Shown here piece by piece: positions 6,132-10,217 of a DNA stretch of 10,217 nt. This stretch comes from Burkholderiaceae bacterium (GTDB lineage: Bacteria > Pseudomonadota > Gammaproteobacteria > Burkholderiales > Burkholderiaceae). Where the stretch lies: the NCBI GenBank assembly GCA_947461335.1, contig CANHLB010000044.1, forward strand, positions 1 to 10,217. Reading direction: 5' to 3'. The notes under the pieces were generated by a model. The model was not told the DNA's origin and made no database searches. It worked only from the letters and a program-made list of their open reading frames with translations. Made by a program: the position numbers and the translations under genes. How positions within the stretch are numbered: position 1 is the stretch's first letter; every line of letters starts with the position of its first letter.

Positions 6132-7468
6132 TGAATACTCTCAAAATAATTGCTGCCGTTTACTTATTGGCGTTTGGGCTCATTAATAATGCCAATGCTA
6201 TTTTGCCTATTGAGAAGCTCGATGGCTATAAGGGGGCTAAAGGTTATTTAGTGCAAACTAAAACTCTACCGATGGTGGATATTGAAGTTAGCATTGATGC
6301 CGGCGATCGTTATGACCCTGTTGGTAAGAGCGGTCTAGCTGATATGGTAGCAGCCCTTATGCAATATGGGGTTAGAGGTGATAATGGACTTTTAACTGAG
6401 GCGCAAATTGCAGATGAGATAGCTGATCTTGGTGCCAATATTGGCTTGTCTGTGAGTGGCGAGCGAGCGATTTTGCGTATCCGCAGTTTAAGTAGAAAAG
6501 ATCTACGTGATCGAGCTGTGAAATTGGCTGCAGCAATGTTAAGTGCACCTACGTATGAAGTCAAAATAGTGGAGCGTGAAAAGCAAAGAGCGATTACTAA
6601 TTTGCTTGAAGCAGAAACTAAGCCAGAGTTTGTTCTAGAGCGACGCTTTACAAAATTGGTATATGGCAACTACCCACTGGGAAATGCCCCAACTGTTAAA
6701 TCAGTAGCTGCGGTCAGCGCAAATGATTTAATGCAATTTCATAAGCAGTTTTACCGTGGAGATCGGATGATTGTCAGCATTGTGGGTGATGTTGATCGCA
6801 TACAAGCAAATGAAATTATGCAAACCCTGCTGCAAAAGACTTCGCAATCTAGTGCCCCGATTGCTAAATTGCCGGAACTGCAACGCTCTCCAGTAGAGCC
6901 TTTGGCGCAGCGTGAGATTCAAATTCCATTTGATTCTCAGCAGGCCCACATCGCTATGGGAATGACGGCGGTCACTCGCAGTAATCCGGATTATTTTCCG
7001 CTCTTGGTTGGCAATTACATATTGGGCGGTGGTGGCTTTGTATCTCGCTTAATGGCAGAGGTGCGTGAAAAACGTGGACTCGCCTATAGCGTCTTTAGTT
7101 ACTTTGCCCCAGGAAAAGATACTGGTATTTTCCAAGCCGGACTTCAAACCAAGAATGATCAAGCTGCCATGGCACTTGAGGTGATGAGCTCAACCGTTGC
7201 AAAATTTATTGCTGATGGCCCGATCCCATCTGAGCTCATTGCTGCGAAATCTAACTTAGTAAACGGTTACCCATTGCGCATTGATAACAACCGCAAGTTG
7301 TTGGATAACGTTTCATCTATCGCCTGGAATGATTTACCGCTCGACACAATGGAGATTTGGACCAAGCAAGTAGAAGCAGTTACTTTGGAGCAAGTAAGTG
7401 CTGCTTTCCAAAAATATTTGGCAATGGATCGTATGAAAATTGCGGTGTTAGGTGCGAAAAATAAATAA
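6128..7468 (+). CDS. Secreted M16 peptidase-like protein, non-catalytic partner subunit
   Basis: A 446-residue M16-family protein with a signal peptide: hydrophobic run about 5-20, probable cleavage after NNANA at position 24. Where the catalytic protein has HxxEH, this one reads KSGLADMVAALMQYG (67-81), with no zinc-binding histidines, so it cannot be a peptidase by itself. It does keep the C-terminal substrate-binding motif VREKRGLAYSVFSYF, with Arg313 and Tyr320 spaced as in active M16 enzymes, and the preceding LGGGGFVSRLM. Division of the zinc site and the Arg/Tyr pair between two proteins is known for mitochondrial processing peptidase and some bacterial M16B heterodimers. It overlaps the upstream catalytic gene by four bases, which supports co-translation and assembly. 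The 3' end overlaps the rsmD start by 17 bases. The substrate is not deducible. Confidence 0.9.
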   Translation: MMNTLKIIAAVYLLAFGLINNANAILPIEKLDGYKGAKGYLVQTKTLPMVDIEVSIDAGDRYDPVGKSGLADMVAALMQYGVRGDNGLLTEAQIADEIADLGANIGLSVSGERAILRIRSLSRKDLRDRAVKLAAAMLSAPTYEVKIVEREKQRAITNLLEAETKPEFVLERRFTKLVYGNYPLGNAPTVKSVAAVSANDLMQFHKQFYRGDRMIVSIVGDVDRIQANEIMQTLLQKTSQSSAPIAKLPELQRSPVEPLAQREIQIPFDSQQAHIAMGMTAVTRSNPDYFPLLVGNYILGGGGFVSRLMAEVREKRGLAYSVFSYFAPGKDTGIFQAGLQTKNDQAAMALEVMSSTVAKFIADGPIPSELIAAKSNLVNGYPLRIDNNRKLLDNVSSIAWNDLPLDTMEIWTKQVEAVTLEQVSAAFQKYLAMDRMKIAVLGAKNK

Positions 7469-8078
7469 ACCCGCTAAGACTCTGAGGACAGAGCCCCCCA
7501 AAAAAGTTCGCATCATTGGTGGTATTTGGAGAAGTCGTTTATTAAGCGTTTTAGATTTACCTGGATTACGCCCGACTACAGATCGCATTCGGGAAACCTT
7601 ATTTAATTGGCTTGGCCAAGATTTAACAGGTTTACGTTGCCTAGATGCATTTTCAGGCACTGGGGCATTGGGTTTTGAGGCAGCATCTCGTGGAGCTGAT
7701 GCTGTGGTCTTAGTAGAAAAGGATAAAAAAGCCTATACAAATCTTGTGAGTAATTTTGTTCTATTACAGTCATCACCAGTTGACTGCAAGGTAGAAATTT
7801 TGCATAGAGATGGCCTTGAATATCTAAAGCAGCAGGCTGATCAGTCAAGCCATCTCATTTTTATAGATCCTCCTTTTCAAGATCCAGGCCTATTGGATCG
7901 AAGCGTTATTGAGGCTGGCCGGATTTGTGATGATGCTTTGGGGGGTGGTATTTATGTAGAATTTCCCTCCAATCGTGCCCGTGAGGAGATAGAGGCCCTA
8001 CTTCCAGACTGGCATTGTGGAAAATACTTAGAGGCAGGCCAGGTAAAAGCTTGTCTATTTCAGCGTGGAAGGGGCTAA
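7452..8078 (+). CDS. rsmD: 16S rRNA (guanine(966)-N2)-methyltransferase RsmD
   Basis: RsmD uses S-adenosylmethionine to methylate G966 of 16S rRNA in the 30S subunit. The 208-residue product shows the family opening VRIIGGIWRSRLL (19-31) and LRPTTDRIRETLFNWL (39-54). The SAM-binding motif I is CLDAFSGTGALGFEAASRGA (63-82), and the catalytic DPPF is at 139-142. The start is a GTG at 7452: a stop codon (TAG) lies immediately upstream in frame and no ATG, GTG or TTG occurs in frame before the conserved core, so this start is close to forced. It lies 17 bases inside the preceding M16 gene and has no good Shine-Dalgarno sequence, suggesting coupled translation. CoaD follows after 36 bp; rsmD-coaD is a widespread bacterial pairing. 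Confidence 0.95.
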   Translation: MRKINKPAKTLRTEPPKKVRIIGGIWRSRLLSVLDLPGLRPTTDRIRETLFNWLGQDLTGLRCLDAFSGTGALGFEAASRGADAVVLVEKDKKAYTNLVSNFVLLQSSPVDCKVEILHRDGLEYLKQQADQSSHLIFIDPPFQDPGLLDRSVIEAGRICDDALGGGIYVEFPSNRAREEIEALLPDWHCGKYLEAGQVKACLFQRGRG

Positions 8079-8099
8079 ACTCTTGCCTGTAGCTGATAA

Positions 8100-8612
<513 letters not shown>

Positions 8613-8625
8613 GGCGAGTGAGTAA

Positions 8626-9482
<857 letters not shown>

Positions 9483-9515
9483 GATGGGAGTTTAAGGTCT
9501 AAGAAGCTTTTCTAC

Positions 9516-9548
9516 AAAAAGGAAAAAAGAAAGCCCGCTTGCGCGGGC
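9516..9548 (-). terminator. Intrinsic terminator after rplY
   Basis: A perfect 6-bp GC stem, GCCCGC (9533-9538) and GCGGGC (9543-9548), with a 4-base loop. On the minus strand the stem is followed by a T-rich run (the complement of 9516-9532, interrupted by a few C). This is a classical Rho-independent terminator for minus-strand transcription coming from rplY. There is no T run on the other side, so it is one-directional. It lies between rplY and pth, so pth depends on read-through or on a promoter in the remaining 33 bp or so. Confidence 0.9.
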
Positions 9549-9579
9549 CTCCGTTTGTCAAGATTGCAGCTTAAGTGAA

Positions 9580-10217
9580 TTAAGCCTTATCTTTAGCAGC
9601 AGGTGCAGCAGCAGCATCAACTGGGGCTGCAGCGGCTGCCGGAGCAACTTCTTCAGTCTCAGCAGCTTTAACAGCTGGGATACGAGCGTTGGCAATCACT
9701 GGGTTCTCTTGTTCTACGTGCAATACCAAGTTAACACCTTTTGGTAGTGGAACGTCCTTAGCGTGAACAGAATGACCTACTTCAACTTTACTCAAGTCCA
9801 CTTCAATAAACTCTGGTAAGTCTGCTGGTAAACAAGAGACTTCGAGGTCATTGAGAATATGGCTAATAACAGCGCCTTGCAGTTTCACGGCAGCTGAAAC
9901 TTCAGCATTGGTGAAGTGCAATGGAATACGCATATGAACTTTCTCAGTCGCAGAAACGCGCTGGAAGTCAATGTGTAAGACCAATGGCTTAAATGGATGC
10001 ATTTGGTAATCACGCAGCAACACTTTTTGTGTTTTTCCGCCGATTTCCAAATCCAAAATGGATGAGTGAAATGCTTCTTTACGGAGAGCATGAAACAGTG
10101 CATTGTGATCTAACTCAATAACAGCGGCTGGATCTTTACTACCGTAAACGATTCCCGGAGTTTTTCCGGAATTGCGCAGACGGCGGCTCGCACCCGTTCC
10201 CTGTACGCTTCTTTCAA
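9580..10217 (-). CDS. rplY: 50S ribosomal protein L25/general stress protein CTC (5' end outside window)
   Basis: This 5S rRNA-binding ribosomal protein is of the long CTC/TL5 form, with an L25-like N-terminal beta-barrel and an additional C-terminal domain. The frame is open from the stop at 9580-9582 to the window edge; the last complete codon is at 10215, giving 211 visible residues. The visible start reads [20 protein letters not shown] followed by GIVYGSK, which is the 5S-binding L25 opening; the usual start, a few residues further up (an MKVVAFERS-like sequence), lies outside. Then come [21 protein letters not shown] and the C-terminal domain with [25 protein letters not shown] at 10056 could be mistaken for a start, but the conserved domain continues through it. 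The tail (about the last 25 residues) is rich in Ala and Pro and ends AAKDKA, a flexible extension usual in betaproteobacteria. Confidence 0.96.
   Translation of the reverse strand, partial: ERSVQGTGASRRLRNSGKTPGIVYGSKDPAAVIELDHNALFHALRKEAFHSSILDLEIGGKTQKVLLRDYQMHPFKPLVLHIDFQRVSATEKVHMRIPLHFTNAEVSAAVKLQGAVISHILNDLEVSCLPADLPEFIEVDLSKVEVGHSVHAKDVPLPKGVNLVLHVEQENPVIANARIPAVKAAETEEVAPAAAAAPVDAAAAPAAKDKA

Noticed and set aside
6310..6669. A 119-residue minus-strand open frame within the second M16 gene
   Set aside because: It is antisense to a clearly conserved protein, has no recognisable motif and is rich in Ser, Arg and Ala as expected for a shadow frame.
8051..8080. Possible promoter for coaD at the end of rsmD (TTGTCT, 18 bases, TAAACT)
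   Set aside because: Each box matches only four of six consensus bases, which is expected by chance in this base composition; coaD is more simply co-transcribed with rsmD.
9580..10056. A 158-residue rplY product starting at TTG 10056
   Set aside because: The L25 N-terminal domain continues in the same frame past this codon to the window edge, so TTG is an internal Leu codon and the gene is partial at its 5' end.

Overview
The window is a compact stretch of ordinary bacterial chromosome, almost certainly from a betaproteobacterium of the Burkholderiaceae. Protein sequence style, moderate GC (mid-40s % by eye) and very short intergenic gaps point to Polynucleobacter or a close relative; the genus is an inference from recognition, not from a search. 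Every gene of useful length can be assigned to a known family. I saw no mobile element, CRISPR array, tRNA or rRNA, and no gap longer than about 100 bp.

Left part (1-2779, + strand): the tail of a cytochrome-oxidase operon. It holds the last codons of a probable thioredoxin-like/SCO-like assembly protein, then ctaA (heme A synthase), ctaB (heme O synthase) and a SCO-type copper-chaperone lipoprotein. The junctions are 1-bp and 4-bp overlaps and a 1-bp gap, so the genes are probably translated together. CtaB makes heme O from heme B, CtaA oxidises it to heme A, and SCO helps load the CuA centre of the aa3-type oxidase.

Middle (2797-4709, - strand): ftsY (signal recognition particle receptor) followed by rpoH (heat-shock sigma factor). 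The 92-bp gap between them carries a perfect CIRCE operator whose spacer contains a TTGACA -35 box reading toward rpoH. This is the clearest regulatory signal in the window and implies that HrcA represses rpoH. The ftsE and ftsX genes that lie between ftsY and rpoH in E. coli are absent here.

Right of centre (4758-8895, + strand): two overlapping M16 peptidase genes, the first with the zinc site and the second without it but with the substrate-binding Arg/Tyr pair, probably a secreted heterodimer. They are followed by rsmD (16S rRNA methyltransferase, GTG start inside the previous gene), coaD (coenzyme A synthesis) and a YfhL-type 2[4Fe-4S] ferredoxin.

Right end (8892-10217, - strand): rplY (ribosomal protein L25/CTC, 5' end outside the window), a strong intrinsic terminator, then pth (peptidyl-tRNA hydrolase), whose stop codon overlaps that of the convergent ferredoxin gene. 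The window is housekeeping: respiration, protein targeting, heat shock, ribosome maturation and translation. I did not find an undescribed system; the items worth checking are regulatory and organisational.
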